DNA of 64,000 nucleotides. Origin: Phyllobacterium myrsinacearum (GTDB lineage: Bacteria > Pseudomonadota > Alphaproteobacteria > Rhizobiales > Rhizobiaceae). Below, in pieces: positions 39,944-49,182 of the stretch; position 1 is the stretch's first letter, and every line of letters starts with the position of its first letter. The notes below the pieces were generated by a model. It had not been told where the DNA came from. It searched no databases and worked only from the letters and a program-made list of their open reading frames with translations. The stretch is taken from positions 1 through 64,000 of the forward strand of contig NZ_JACGXN010000007.1 of the NCBI RefSeq assembly GCF_014138285.1, in the 5' to 3' direction. A program made the translations under genes and the position numbers.

Positions 39944-42550
39944 TTAACTAGCTTTTTTCGCTGCCGCTTTTTTGGCGGCTGGTTTCTTCGCGGCGGGCTT
40001 TTTTGCCGCGGCCTTGCGGGCAGGAGCTTTCTTGGTGCCCTTTGCCCCGGCCTTTTCAGTGATCAGAAGCAGGGCTTCCTCGACGGTGACGGTTGCCGGA
40101 TCCTTGCCCTTCGGCAGGGTCGCATTGACCTTGCCCCAGTTGACATAGGGACCATACTTGCCGTCACGCACCGTGATCGGTCCGCCGTCTGGATGTTCGC
40201 CCAGATCCTTCAGTGCCGCCGGTGTGCCACGCCCGCGACCCGGTCCCTTGGCCAGCTTTTCAGCCAGCACCGTGACGGCGCGGTTGAGGCCGATGGAGAA
40301 CACATCTTCCGCGCTTTCCAGATTGGCATAGGTGCCGTCGTGGGAAAGATAGGGACCGTAACGGCCGATACCGGCCGAAATCATCTTGGTTGTCTCAGGG
40401 TGCTGGCCCACGTCACGTGGCAATGACAGAAGCGCCAGCGCCTTTTCATGATCCATGGCTTCGATGGTCCAGCCCTTCGGCAGGCTGGCGCGCTTGGCTT
40501 CCTTGCCATCGCCGCGCTGGACATAGGGTCCGAAACGGCCGTTGCGCACGCTCACGTCCTCGTCCGTATACGGGTCCTTGCCGAGAACCTTCGGCTCGTC
40601 GCCATTGCCGTTCTCGCCGGAGGCTTCGCTGCCGCCGAGCTGACGGGTGAACTTGCATTCTGGATAGTTCGAGCAACCGACAAAAGCGCCGTACTTGCCG
40701 AGCTTCAGGGAAAGATTGCCCGTTCCGCAAACCTGACAGATGCGCGGGTCGCTGCCGTCATCGCGCGGCGGGAAAACCAGCGGTCCGAGCTGTTCATTCA
40801 GCGCATCGAGAACATTGGTGACGCGCAGTTCTTTGATCCCATCGACGGAACCGAAGAAATCGGTCCAGAAGTCGCGCAGAACATCCTTCCACCGCAGCTT
40901 GCCATCGGAAATTTCGTCGAGCTTCTCTTCGAGATCAGCGGTGAAATCATATTCCACATAGCGCTTGAAGAAGCTTTCGAGGAAGGCGATGACCAGCCGG
41001 CCCTTGGCTTCAGGAATAAGCTTGCGCTTGTCGATCGTGATGTATTCACGGTCGCGCAGGGTTGCCAGCGTCGCCGCATAGGTGGAAGGACGACCGATGC
41101 CGAGCTCTTCCATCCGCTTGATCAGCGTGGCTTCCGAATAGCGTGGCGGCGGTTCGGTTGAATGCTGGGTCGCATTGATCTTTTCGCGGGCGAGGGCTTC
41201 ACCGGCACGGATCTCGGGGAGGCGGGCACCGTCCTCGTCGACATCCTCTTCCTCGCGGTGATCCACATAGGCGCCTAGGAACCCGTCAAACTTTACCACG
41301 GAGCCATTGGCCCGCAGCTGCGCGACGCTCGATCCATTTTGTGCGTCGATGTCCACGACGGTCCGTTCGATATCGGCCGACTGCATCTGGCTGGCGATGG
41401 CGCGCTTCCAGATCAGTTCGTAGAGCCGTGCCTGATCGGCATCAAGGAACTGGCGGACATCTTTCGGATGACGGTTGAAATCCGTCGGGCGGATGGCTTC
41501 GTGCGCTTCCTGGGCGTTTTTCGCCTTGGTCGAGTAGAAGCGCGGCTTCTCCGGTACATATTTTTCGCCGAACACCTTGCTGATCGTCTGACGTGCAGCC
41601 TGAACGGCTTCCGGTGCCATCTGCACGCCGTCCGTACGCATATAGGTGATCAGACCGGCAGTTTCGCCGCCAAGATCCATACCTTCATACAGGCGCTGGG
41701 CGACCTGCATGGTGCGCGAGGCCGAGAATCCGAGCTGACCGGATGCCGCCTGCTGCAATGTGGATGTGGTGAAGGGTGGTCCGGGATTGCGCTTGGTTGG
41801 CTTGGCCTCAACCGAAGCTGCCTTGAAGCTTGCACCCTCAAGCATGGTGCGCAGCGCACCGGCCTGTTCGGCATTCTTGATATCGAGCTTGGCAAGCTTC
41901 TTGCCATCGACGGAAACAAGCCGCGCTTCGAAGCCGTCATTGCGCGGTGTCTTCAACAGCGCTGCAATGTTCCAGTATTCTTCGCGTATGAAGCGTTCAA
42001 TTTCCGCTTCGCGGTCGGCAACAAGCCGCAGGGCGACCGATTGCACGCGGCCGGCGGAGCGGGCGCCGGGCAATTTGCGCCAGAGGACGGGCGATAGCGT
42101 GAAGCCGAAGAGATAGTCGAGCGCGCGCCGGGCCAGATAGGCATCCACCAGCGGCATGTCGATGTCGCGCGGATTGGCCATGGCGTCGAGCACGGCGCTC
42201 TTGGTGATCGCATTGAACACCACGCGTTTGACCGGCTTGGTGCCGATGGCCTTTTTCTGCCGCAGCACTTCCAGCACGTGCCAGGAAATTGCTTCACCCT
42301 CGCGATCCGGATCGGTTGCGAGAATGAGGCCGTCACTGTCCTTCAATGCCTTGACGATATCGCCGAGACGTTTGGCCGATGCACCATCGACTTCCCACGA
42401 CATGGCGAAATCTTCGTCCGGTCGTACGGAACCGTCCTTGGCGGGCAGATCACGGACGTGACCGAACGAGGCCAGAACCGTAAAGCCTGAACCCAGATAT
42501 TTGTTGATTGTTTTAGCCTTGGCGGGCGATTCGACGACGACAACGTTCAT
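39944..42550 (-). CDS. topA: DNA topoisomerase I
   Basis: An 868-residue type IA topoisomerase that relaxes negative supercoils. The Toprim domain starts at VVVESPAKAKTINKYLG, with the acidic ATDPDREGEAISW motif near residue 80. The active-site tyrosine is in LITYMRTDG near residue 300. One classical zinc-binding repeat (CQVCG ... CSNYPECKF, about 605-640) is followed by cysteine-poor repeats containing KYGPYVNWG and a Lys/Ala tail. ATG 42550 gives the conserved MNVVVVESPAKA start. Confidence 0.96.
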   Translation of the reverse strand: MNVVVVESPAKAKTINKYLGSGFTVLASFGHVRDLPAKDGSVRPDEDFAMSWEVDGASAKRLGDIVKALKDSDGLILATDPDREGEAISWHVLEVLRQKKAIGTKPVKRVVFNAITKSAVLDAMANPRDIDMPLVDAYLARRALDYLFGFTLSPVLWRKLPGARSAGRVQSVALRLVADREAEIERFIREEYWNIAALLKTPRNDGFEARLVSVDGKKLAKLDIKNAEQAGALRTMLEGASFKAASVEAKPTKRNPGPPFTTSTLQQAASGQLGFSASRTMQVAQRLYEGMDLGGETAGLITYMRTDGVQMAPEAVQAARQTISKVFGEKYVPEKPRFYSTKAKNAQEAHEAIRPTDFNRHPKDVRQFLDADQARLYELIWKRAIASQMQSADIERTVVDIDAQNGSSVAQLRANGSVVKFDGFLGAYVDHREEEDVDEDGARLPEIRAGEALAREKINATQHSTEPPPRYSEATLIKRMEELGIGRPSTYAATLATLRDREYITIDKRKLIPEAKGRLVIAFLESFFKRYVEYDFTADLEEKLDEISDGKLRWKDVLRDFWTDFFGSVDGIKELRVTNVLDALNEQLGPLVFPPRDDGSDPRICQVCGTGNLSLKLGKYGAFVGCSNYPECKFTRQLGGSEASGENGNGDEPKVLGKDPYTDEDVSVRNGRFGPYVQRGDGKEAKRASLPKGWTIEAMDHEKALALLSLPRDVGQHPETTKMISAGIGRYGPYLSHDGTYANLESAEDVFSIGLNRAVTVLAEKLAKGPGRGRGTPAALKDLGEHPDGGPITVRDGKYGPYVNWGKVNATLPKGKDPATVTVEEALLLITEKAGAKGTKKAPARKAAAKKPAAKKPAAKKAAAKKAS

Positions 42551-42899
42551 TATTGAATTGAGCTTTCCTGCTCTTGTCACATTACAAAAGCACAGTTTTC
42601 ACTTCGAAACAGGTCTGTGAAATGAACAGGCTTGCTCGGAACGTCAAGGGCTGCGCGTGAAAAATCGTTAAATGCAACTTAAAGTTGCTATTTGTAAAAA
42701 TGCAATTAATGATATTTTTCTCGTGTCTTGAGCGTTATATTGAGATGGGCAGCGAGTCCTGCCTTTTTAAAGAGGGCGAATCACTATTGACTGATTTTGT
42801 GGAGGTTCAGACTGACAAACTGTCAAATCCGCGGGATTAAAGAGCTGCATAATATAATTAGACCTATTTCAGTATAAATGCGTATTTAAGGACGAAGTC
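42551..42899. promoter_or_regulatory. AT-rich divergent region between topA and the 66-residue gene
   Basis: About 350 bp without a gene. It contains GCAACTT-A-AAGTTGC at 42674-42688, a perfect palindrome that could be an operator, and TATAAT at 42853-42858 about 40 bp before the small gene, a plausible -10 box without a convincing -35. The region is much richer in A/T than its neighbours. Confidence 0.4.
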
Positions 42900-43100
42900 A
42901 TGGGTGAAAATAAATTCAGTCGGACGGAAAATATTAAATATATTCAGCAAATGTTGGGCGAATTGCGCAGTATGGCCAAGTTGAATGATCTCGACATGTT
43001 GGCCTATCTGATTGAGATCGCCTATATCGAAAGCAATGATCTCCTGGCCAAGGAGACAAACACTGTCTCATCCATAAAGAAGCGAAACATATCCCCCTGA
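42900..43100 (+). CDS. Conserved small helical protein, 66 residues
   Basis: ATG 42900 follows AAGGACGAAGTC. The sequence (SRTENIKYIQQMLGELR, then LDMLAYLIEIAYIESNDLL) reads as two amphipathic helices. I recall similar short proteins with a DMLxYLIEMAYxEA motif across Rhizobiales, annotated as hypothetical, so it is likely real and conserved. No function is known to me. Its last 33 nt overlap, in antisense, the 3' end of dprA. Confidence 0.7.
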   Translation: MGENKFSRTENIKYIQQMLGELRSMAKLNDLDMLAYLIEIAYIESNDLLAKETNTVSSIKKRNISP

Positions 43101-44201
43101 GTGGCGTTGCAGCCGTCCGGCCAGATCAAGTTCGAGCAGAATCAGGCTCATGGTTGCGGGATGAAGTCCGCTTGTCCTGATGAGATCGTCAATGTCGACC
43201 GGTGCAGGACCCAGCAGCGTAATGATGCGGTCACGGTCTGTCTCGTCAGGTTGGGCAACGGATGGAAAGACCGCATCCGGGGCAAGGAACGCAGTATCAT
43301 CAACGGCCGGCCGGTCCAGAAGCGGGCCGATGGCCGATAGTATGTCTGCGGTTTCGGTGACAAGGATTGCGCCGTTCTTCAGAAGGGCGTTGGTGCCCTT
43401 TGCCCTTGGATCGAGCGGTGAACCGGGAATGGCAAAGACGAGACGACCAAGCTCACCGGCAAACCGGGCGCTGATCAGCGATCCCGAACGTTCGGCGGCT
43501 TCGACCACGAGAAGCCCGAGAGAAAGCGCTGCAATGATCCTGTTGCGACGTGGGAAATCACGCGCGCGGGGTTCCCAGCCAAACGGCATTTCGCTGATGA
43601 CAGCGCCGCGGTGTTCCGGAATTGCCCTGAAGAGCTCGATATTGTCAGGCGGGTAGGGCCGGTCGAGGCCACCCGCCATGACTGCAACCGTTCCGCCATC
43701 AAGGCTTGCCTCATGAGCTGCCTTGTCGATGCCCCGGGCGAGCCCTGATATAACGGCATAACCCGCTTCGCCGAGTTCGCGCGCAATGATACGGGCAAAT
43801 TTGATCCCGACCAGCGATGCATTGCGGGCCCCGACAATGGCAACCGCCGGAAGGCGGAACACCGCCGGATCGCCTTTGACAGCGACCAGAGGCGGCGGGT
43901 TGTCGGAGTGGCGCAGGTAGCGCGGATAATCCGGTTCGCCGACGCCGACGAAAACGGCGCCCATCCGCGCAGCCGCGACCATTTCGCGTTCCGCATCAAT
44001 CAGGCTGGTGATCTTGATAGGGCGGCGGCCGCCGCCACGCCGGACAAGTTCCGGCAGCATATCCAGGGCGTCGGTAGCCGAGCCGCAATGGGCGATCAAT
44101 TGACGAAAGGTAACGGGGCCGACATTTTCACTGCGGATTAACCGGAGCCAGCTCAGTCGCTGGCTGTCAGAAAGGCGGATGCCTTTCTGCTCTTCCGTCA
44201 T
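43068..44201 (-). CDS. dprA: DNA-processing protein DprA
   Basis: A 377-residue protein that loads RecA on single-stranded DNA during transformation. The Rossmann core includes [45 protein letters not shown] and [12 protein letters not shown], and a C-terminal winged helix (about 315-375, [15 protein letters not shown]) is present. The ATG at 44201 overlaps the plsY stop (ATGA); a longer in-frame reading through plsY is rejected. The gene is widespread in species not known to be competent. Confidence 0.93.
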   Translation of the reverse strand: MTEEQKGIRLSDSQRLSWLRLIRSENVGPVTFRQLIAHCGSATDALDMLPELVRRGGGRRPIKITSLIDAEREMVAAARMGAVFVGVGEPDYPRYLRHSDNPPPLVAVKGDPAVFRLPAVAIVGARNASLVGIKFARIIARELGEAGYAVISGLARGIDKAAHEASLDGGTVAVMAGGLDRPYPPDNIELFRAIPEHRGAVISEMPFGWEPRARDFPRRNRIIAALSLGLLVVEAAERSGSLISARFAGELGRLVFAIPGSPLDPRAKGTNALLKNGAILVTETADILSAIGPLLDRPAVDDTAFLAPDAVFPSVAQPDETDRDRIITLLGPAPVDIDDLIRTSGLHPATMSLILLELDLAGRLQRHSGGYVSLLYG

Positions 44202-44806
44202 CCCTTGGATCCGATCTTGCCTTCGGTTCCGGCTAGAAGCCGCTCGATATTGGTACGATGCTTGATGAAAACAATGACCGTCAGAACCAGAAAGAGCAGC
44301 GCAATCTGATGGTAGCCCATGAAATAGAGAATGATGGGGCTGGCGACCGCAGCGATGAGCGCCGCAAGCGATGAATAGCGGGTCGTGTAGGCGATGATCA
44401 GCCAAATGGCGGCAAATATCAGTGCCACCTGCCAGACGAGGCCAAGCAGAACGCCGAGATAGGTCGCAACACCCTTGCCGCCCTTGAATTTCAGCCAGAC
44501 CGGAAAGATGTGTCCGAGGAAAGCGCCGAGACCGGCCACGATAGCCGCCTGCGGGGTGATCGCGGCACCGATCAGAACGGCTGCAGTGCCCTTCAGCATA
44601 TCGAGCAGCAATGTTGCGGCAGCCAGTTTCTTGTTGCCTGTCCGCAGAACATTGGTGGCACCAATGTTACCTGACCCAATGTTTCGCACATCGCCCAGCC
44701 CTGCAAGCCGCGTGAGGATCAGGCCAAACGGGATGGAGCCGAGCAGATAGCCAAGAACCAGCGCGGCAAAAAGAATTCCCGCCTGCCCATCAATGAACTC
44801 CGCCAT
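44198..44806 (-). CDS. plsY: Acyl-phosphate:glycerol-3-phosphate acyltransferase
   Basis: A 202-residue membrane enzyme making lysophosphatidic acid from acyl-phosphate. Five to seven helices and the three PlsY motifs are visible: GSIPFGLI (23-30), [12 protein letters not shown] (44-55) and [13 protein letters not shown] (about 106-118). It lies between the pseudo-dihydroorotase gene (22 bp away) and dprA (4-nt overlap), a frequent arrangement in Rhizobiales. Confidence 0.95.
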   Translation of the reverse strand: MAEFIDGQAGILFAALVLGYLLGSIPFGLILTRLAGLGDVRNIGSGNIGATNVLRTGNKKLAAATLLLDMLKGTAAVLIGAAITPQAAIVAGLGAFLGHIFPVWLKFKGGKGVATYLGVLLGLVWQVALIFAAIWLIIAYTTRYSSLAALIAAVASPIILYFMGYHQIALLFLVLTVIVFIKHRTNIERLLAGTEGKIGSKG

Positions 44807-44827
44807 GCTCTGTACCCCGATTGATCG

Positions 44828-46114
44828 TCAGATGGTGAAAACCGACTTGCCTGCCACGAAAGTCTGAACGACGCGCCCCTGAAAACGTGCGCTTTCAAAA
44901 CAGCTGTTTTTGGAGCGTGAACGCAGATCTTCTTCCTTCACAATCCATGGCTCGTCAAGATCGACTATGGTCATATCCGCCCGGGCGCCCGGCTTGAGGG
45001 TGCCTGCATCCAGCCCGAAAATTCTGGCGGGTCCGCTGGAGAGCGCCTCGACAATCCGGATCAATGGCACATCGCCATTGTGATAGAGCCGCAGGGCGGC
45101 GCCGAGCAGGGTTTCAAGGCCGATGGCACCGGCCGCCGCATCGGCAAACGGCAGGCGTTTGGTATCGACATCCTGCGGATCGTGCGACGAAACGATGATG
45201 TCGATGGTGCCGTTGCGCAGCGCCTCGACCATGGCGAGCCGGTCTTCCTCGAGCCGCAGCGGCGGCTGCAGGCGGAAGAAGGTGCGGAACTCGCCAATAT
45301 CATTCTCGTTGAGCGAAAGATGGTTGATCGAGACGGCCGCCGTGGCGTTGATGCCGTTCTGCTTGGCCCGCGCCACCACTTCAGCTGACATGGCCGTCGA
45401 GACCTGTGCGGCATGATAGGTGCCATTGGTCAGGGCCGTGAGGCGCAGGTCGCGTTCAAGTGGAATGACTTCCGCTTCGCGCGGGCTGCCGGAAAGGCCG
45501 AGCCAGCTGGCATAAAGCCCTTCATTCATCACGCCCGTGATGCCGAGATAGGGATCCTGCGTCTCGTGCGACAGGACAACCCCGAAATCCCTGGCATAGG
45601 TGAGGGCGCGGCGCATCAGTTGCGTATCGGCGATGGAATTGCGCCCTTCCGTGATCGCGACGGCGCCTGCTGCGCGCAGGAGGCCGATTTCGGTCATTTC
45701 CTGACCATGCAATCCCTTGGTGACCGCTGCGGCCGGATAAACATTGATCACTGCCGTATCACGCGCGGTGCGCCGGACGAATTCGACCAGCGCGACATTG
45801 TCGATCACCGGATCGGTATCCGGCATCATGATGATTGAGGTCACGCCGCCAGCCGCCGCCGCGTGACTGGCCGATGCGATGGTCTCGCGGTGCTCGGCAC
45901 CGGGTTCGCCGATAAAGACGCGGGCATCAACAAGGCCTGGCAGCACGGCTTTCCCTGTACAATCGATAACCGTCGCGCCGTCGGGGGTTCCCTGATTGCG
46001 GGCATTGGCGCCGCTGGCGGCGATGATGCCGTCTTTGACGATAATCGTTCCGGTTTCATCGAGACCGCGCGAGGGATCGACGATCCGGGCATTGTGCAGA
46101 ACAGTCGCGCTCAT
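44828..46114 (-). CDS. pyrC: Dihydroorotase homologue lacking catalytic residues (pseudo-DHOase)
   Basis: A 428-residue protein of the type I dihydroorotase family directly after pyrB. The family metal-binding motif DxHxHxRxPG is here [10 protein letters not shown] (63-72), with Arg65 and Phe67 replacing both histidines and Gly69 replacing the substrate Arg. The bridging SDDG motif is replaced by ITEG around residues 154-157, and the catalytic TDHAPH by SSHDPQ at 309-314, with Ser310 for the Asp. Such inactive homologues are known as structural partners of aspartate transcarbamoylase in Pseudomonas (pyrBC'). I infer the same here; an active dihydroorotase must be encoded elsewhere. Overlaps pyrB by 4 nt. 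Confidence 0.9.
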   Translation of the reverse strand: MSATVLHNARIVDPSRGLDETGTIIVKDGIIAASGANARNQGTPDGATVIDCTGKAVLPGLVDARVFIGEPGAEHRETIASASHAAAAGGVTSIIMMPDTDPVIDNVALVEFVRRTARDTAVINVYPAAAVTKGLHGQEMTEIGLLRAAGAVAITEGRNSIADTQLMRRALTYARDFGVVLSHETQDPYLGITGVMNEGLYASWLGLSGSPREAEVIPLERDLRLTALTNGTYHAAQVSTAMSAEVVARAKQNGINATAAVSINHLSLNENDIGEFRTFFRLQPPLRLEEDRLAMVEALRNGTIDIIVSSHDPQDVDTKRLPFADAAAGAIGLETLLGAALRLYHNGDVPLIRIVEALSSGPARIFGLDAGTLKPGARADMTIVDLDEPWIVKEEDLRSRSKNSCFESARFQGRVVQTFVAGKSVFTI

Positions 46115-47076
46115 CCGGCAACTCCTTCCGGATTACGGCGTGGATCGAGCAGCGCTTCCATCACCGCCATGCGCACGGCAACGCCCATTTCAACCTGTTC
46201 CTGAATGACGCTCTGCGAGCCGTCGGCCACATCCGAAGCGATCTCGACGCCGCGGTTCATCGGGCCGGGATGCATGACGAGTGCGTCCGGTTTGGCATGT
46301 TTGAGTTTTTCGCGATCAAGCCCGTGATAGTGGAAATATTCACGCACCGACGGCACAAAGGCACCCGCCATACGCTCACGCTGCAGGCGCAGCATCATCA
46401 CCACATCGGCGTCCTTCAAACCTTCTTCCATCGAGTTGAAAACCTCGACGCCCATCTGGCTGATCCCTGCAGGCAGGAGAGTTGACGGGGCAATCACCCG
46501 CACCCGCGCGCCGAGCGCATTCAGCAGGAGGATGTTGGAGCGGGCAACCCGCGAATGCAGCACGTCGCCGCAGATGGCGACGATCAACCGCGCAACCTTG
46601 CCCTTGGCGCGCCGGATGGTCAGCGCATCGAGCAGGGCCTGTGTCGGGTGTTCATGGGCGCCATCACCGGCATTGACCACGGAGCAGCCCACTTTCTGCG
46701 CGAGCAGTGCAGCAGCGCCGGCGGAACTGTGCCGGATGATCAGGATATCCGGCCGCATCGCATTCAGCGTCATGGCCGTATCGATCAGCGTTTCGCCCTT
46801 TTTCACCGAGGAATTGCCGACCGACATGTTCATCACGTCGGCGCCGAGCCGCTTTCCGGCCAGTTCGAACGATGACTGTGTCCGGGTCGACGCCTCGAAG
46901 AACAGGTTGATCTGCGTTCGTCCGCGCAGGACACTCTTTTTCTTCTCCGACTGGCGTGAAACCGCCACCTCGCTGTCGGCAAGGTCGAGAAGAATATTGA
47001 TGTCTTGGGGAGAAAGGTTCTTGATGCCAAGCAAATGGCGGTGGGGAAACAGGAGGGGGAGCGTTTTTGATGTCAT
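46111..47076 (-). CDS. pyrB: Aspartate carbamoyltransferase catalytic subunit
   Basis: A 321-residue enzyme catalysing the first committed step of pyrimidine synthesis. The carbamoyl-phosphate loop STRT is at 63-66 ([13 protein letters not shown]), with HSSAGA and [15 protein letters not shown] in the middle and [12 protein letters not shown] near the C-terminus. No pyrI-type regulatory gene follows; instead the inactive dihydroorotase homologue overlaps its stop. Confidence 0.95.
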   Translation of the reverse strand: MTSKTLPLLFPHRHLLGIKNLSPQDINILLDLADSEVAVSRQSEKKKSVLRGRTQINLFFEASTRTQSSFELAGKRLGADVMNMSVGNSSVKKGETLIDTAMTLNAMRPDILIIRHSSAGAAALLAQKVGCSVVNAGDGAHEHPTQALLDALTIRRAKGKVARLIVAICGDVLHSRVARSNILLLNALGARVRVIAPSTLLPAGISQMGVEVFNSMEEGLKDADVVMMLRLQRERMAGAFVPSVREYFHYHGLDREKLKHAKPDALVMHPGPMNRGVEIASDVADGSQSVIQEQVEMGVAVRMAVMEALLDPRRNPEGVAG

Positions 47077-47193
47077 ATCAAGTCCCCCCTATAGGCTTGA
47101 TGCCGCCGCGTCGCAAGCGTCCGGTATGATATATACCCGTGTTCCCCCAATAAAATCCCCGTTCTTATACGTTAATGGTGCTGCATGGACATC

Positions 47194-47540
47194 GTGTGTG
47201 GTTCGTGGTTCGACAAGCTCACCATGAGGGAGAGGGAGGCTGCAAGGCTAATCGGGAGCATTGCAATAATGCCGCTTCCATTCATCTATCTCGTAAAACT
47301 CCTCCCTCTCCGTCATCCTCGGGCTTGACCCGAGGACCCATGGCTGAGGAGCACTGAATCCACCGCTCGCACAAATGCATTCCAGTAAGTTGTTGGCTCA
47401 ATGAAGCGACGCGGTATCTTGATCAATCGAGATTTTGAATTCGGTCTGCGCTTCTTTGCCGTGGGTCCTCGGGTCAAGCCCGAGGATGACGGAGAGAGCG
47501 GACCTCTCTAAGAGTGATCGCAAAACCAAACCACGCACGA
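47194..47540. repeat. Palindromic repeat element, copy C (interrupted)
   Basis: The left arm at 47194-47236 (GTGGTTCGACAAGCTCACCA, GAGGGAGAGGG) and an interior with GCTGCAAGGCTAATCGGGAGC match copies D and F. The expected right arm is missing; instead a second repeat follows directly, and only AACCACGCACGATGCGGATGC remains at about 47527-47547. Confidence 0.75.
47306..47496. repeat. Second palindromic repeat family, 35-nt inverted pair
   Basis: Arms at 47306-47340 and 47462-47496 are perfect inverse copies. Each arm is itself partly palindromic (CCTCGGG-CTTGA-CCCGAGG). The 121-bp interior has no gene. Similar CCTCGGG-TTGA-CCCGAGG units are, as I recall, common interspersed repeats in alphaproteobacteria. 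Confidence 0.85.
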
Positions 47541-47557
47541 TGCGGATGCAGCGATGC

Positions 47558-48343
47558 TTAATGCGCTTCCGCCGCCAGAATGGCCTCGCTGCGGATTTCT
47601 TCCGTCAGTTTCAGCCGCATGTCGGTGAATTCGGGGCTGGCCTTCACCGTATAATGCCGGGGATGGCCGAGCGGTACGGGCATGATGGATTTGATCCGGC
47701 CCGGACGCGCCGACATGGTCACCACGCGTGACGCCATGAAGATCGCTTCCTCGATATCGTGGGTGACGAAAATCACGGTTTTCTGCTCGTGTTCCCATAT
47801 GCCGAGCAGAAGCTCCTGCATCAATCCGCGCGTCTGGTTGTCGAGCGCACCGAAAGGTTCGTCGAGCAGCAGGATTTTCGGATTGTTGGCCAGCGCCCGG
47901 GCAATCGCCGTGCGCTGCTGCATGCCACCCGAAAGCTGTTTCGGCCAATGGTTTTCGAAACCGCGCAGACCCACCTTGTCGATATAGGAGGCAACGATGT
48001 CGCGCTTTTCCTTTTCGGCAACGCCGCGTTCACGCAGGCCAAAGCCGATGTTCTGCTCGATGGTCAGCCACGGAAACAGCGTATAGGACTGGAACACCAC
48101 GCCGCGATCGGCACCGGGGCCTTTGACCTCCTGCCCATCGAGCGTCACGGTGCCGCTGGTTGGCCGGTCGAGCCCGGCGACAATGCGCAGAAGCGTGGAC
48201 TTGCCGCAGCCCGACGGTCCGAGGATCGAGACGAAATCGTTGTGCGCAACGGTGAGATCGGTAGGTTGCAGGGCCTGTGTCGGCTTGCCGCCGTGAACAC
48301 CGGGAAATATGCGGCTGACGCCCTTGATGACGAGCGTGCTCAT
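47558..48343 (-). CDS. ABC transporter ATP-binding protein, NitT/TauT family
   Basis: A 261-residue ABC ATPase. Walker A GPSGCGKST at residues 42-50, Q-loop in VFQSYTLFPW, signature LSGGM at 137-141 and Walker B ILLLDEP at 157-163 are present. The sequence type matches the SsuB/TauB/NrtD subgroup energising uptake of sulfonates, nitrate or related small anions. Overlaps the permease gene by 4 nt; third gene of the operon. Confidence 0.9.
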   Translation of the reverse strand: MSTLVIKGVSRIFPGVHGGKPTQALQPTDLTVAHNDFVSILGPSGCGKSTLLRIVAGLDRPTSGTVTLDGQEVKGPGADRGVVFQSYTLFPWLTIEQNIGFGLRERGVAEKEKRDIVASYIDKVGLRGFENHWPKQLSGGMQQRTAIARALANNPKILLLDEPFGALDNQTRGLMQELLLGIWEHEQKTVIFVTHDIEEAIFMASRVVTMSARPGRIKSIMPVPLGHPRHYTVKASPEFTDMRLKLTEEIRSEAILAAEAH

Positions 48344-49116
48344 GCGAGCCTCCAGGCGAAAAGCCAGCGATTGACGGATTTGAACAGGAAGTCGGAAATC
48401 AGGCCGATCACACCGATGACAATAATGCCGAAAATGATCTGTCCAGTAGCCATCAGTGCCTGGCTGTTGATGATCATGTAGCCAATACCTGAGGAAGCCC
48501 CGATCATTTCAGCGACGATGACATAGGTCCATGCCCAGCCGAGCACCAGCCGCAACGTTTCGGCGATATCGGGCGCATTGGCCGGAATGAGAACGCGCTT
48601 GACGATACCACTGTCATTGGCACCGAGCGTATAGGCGGCTTCGACCAGATCGCGGCGCGTATTGGCGACGGCTACGGCCACCATCAGGATGATCTGGAAT
48701 ACGGCACCGATGAAAATCACCAGCAGTTTCTGCATTTCGCCGATACCCGCCCACAGGATCAGGAGCGGAATGAAGGCTGATGCTGGCAGGTAGCGGGCAA
48801 AGGAGACGAAGGGCTCCAGCATGGCTTCGATGGGCTTGTAGGCGCCCATGGCGATGCCGAGGGGAACGGCAATCACGGCAGCGATGACAAAACCGCCGAC
48901 AACCCGCCAGATGGTCATGCCGATATCATAGAGAAAGTTCTGCTCAGACAACAGGAACCAGCCGTCATGCAGCATGGTCAGGGGATCGGCCAGGAATGTG
49001 CTCGACACGAAGCCGCCAAAGGTGGCGATGGACCACGCGGCGATGAACAGAACGAAGAAGAGTATGCCAAGCAGGATGCGTGACGTGGCCCCGATCGGCT
49101 GGAGAGGTTGAACCAT
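48340..49116 (-). CDS. ABC transporter permease, NitT/TauT family
   Basis: A 258-residue inner-membrane permease with about six helices. The coupling motif ANDSGIVKRVLIPANAPDI near residues 165-183 is the EAA-type loop of this family, and AWTYVIVAEMIGASSGIGYMI resembles SsuC/TauC. Placed between the solute-binding and ATPase genes with a 66-bp gap to the former. Confidence 0.9.
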   Translation of the reverse strand: MVQPLQPIGATSRILLGILFFVLFIAAWSIATFGGFVSSTFLADPLTMLHDGWFLLSEQNFLYDIGMTIWRVVGGFVIAAVIAVPLGIAMGAYKPIEAMLEPFVSFARYLPASAFIPLLILWAGIGEMQKLLVIFIGAVFQIILMVAVAVANTRRDLVEAAYTLGANDSGIVKRVLIPANAPDIAETLRLVLGWAWTYVIVAEMIGASSGIGYMIINSQALMATGQIIFGIIVIGVIGLISDFLFKSVNRWLFAWRLA

Positions 49117-49182
49117 GGATGTTCCGATACGAAAGAGAAAGGAGAACGCAGGATTGTCCGCGTTCTCCTGAAAATCAGCTGA

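Larger units (their letters stand above)
47077..47557. other. Intergenic region with two palindromic repeat families
   Basis: About 480 bp between divergent pyrB and the end of the ABC ATPase gene. It contains the pyrB promoter side (about 47077-47190), the left arm and decayed right end of a copy of the GTGGTTCGACAAGCTC repeat, and a pair of 35-nt arms of a second repeat. No gene seen. Confidence 0.7.

Noticed and set aside
43068-44405. A longer DprA reading starting inside plsY
   Set aside because: The first 68 residues are out-of-frame plsY sequence; ATG 44201 with the ATGA overlap gives the normal protein.
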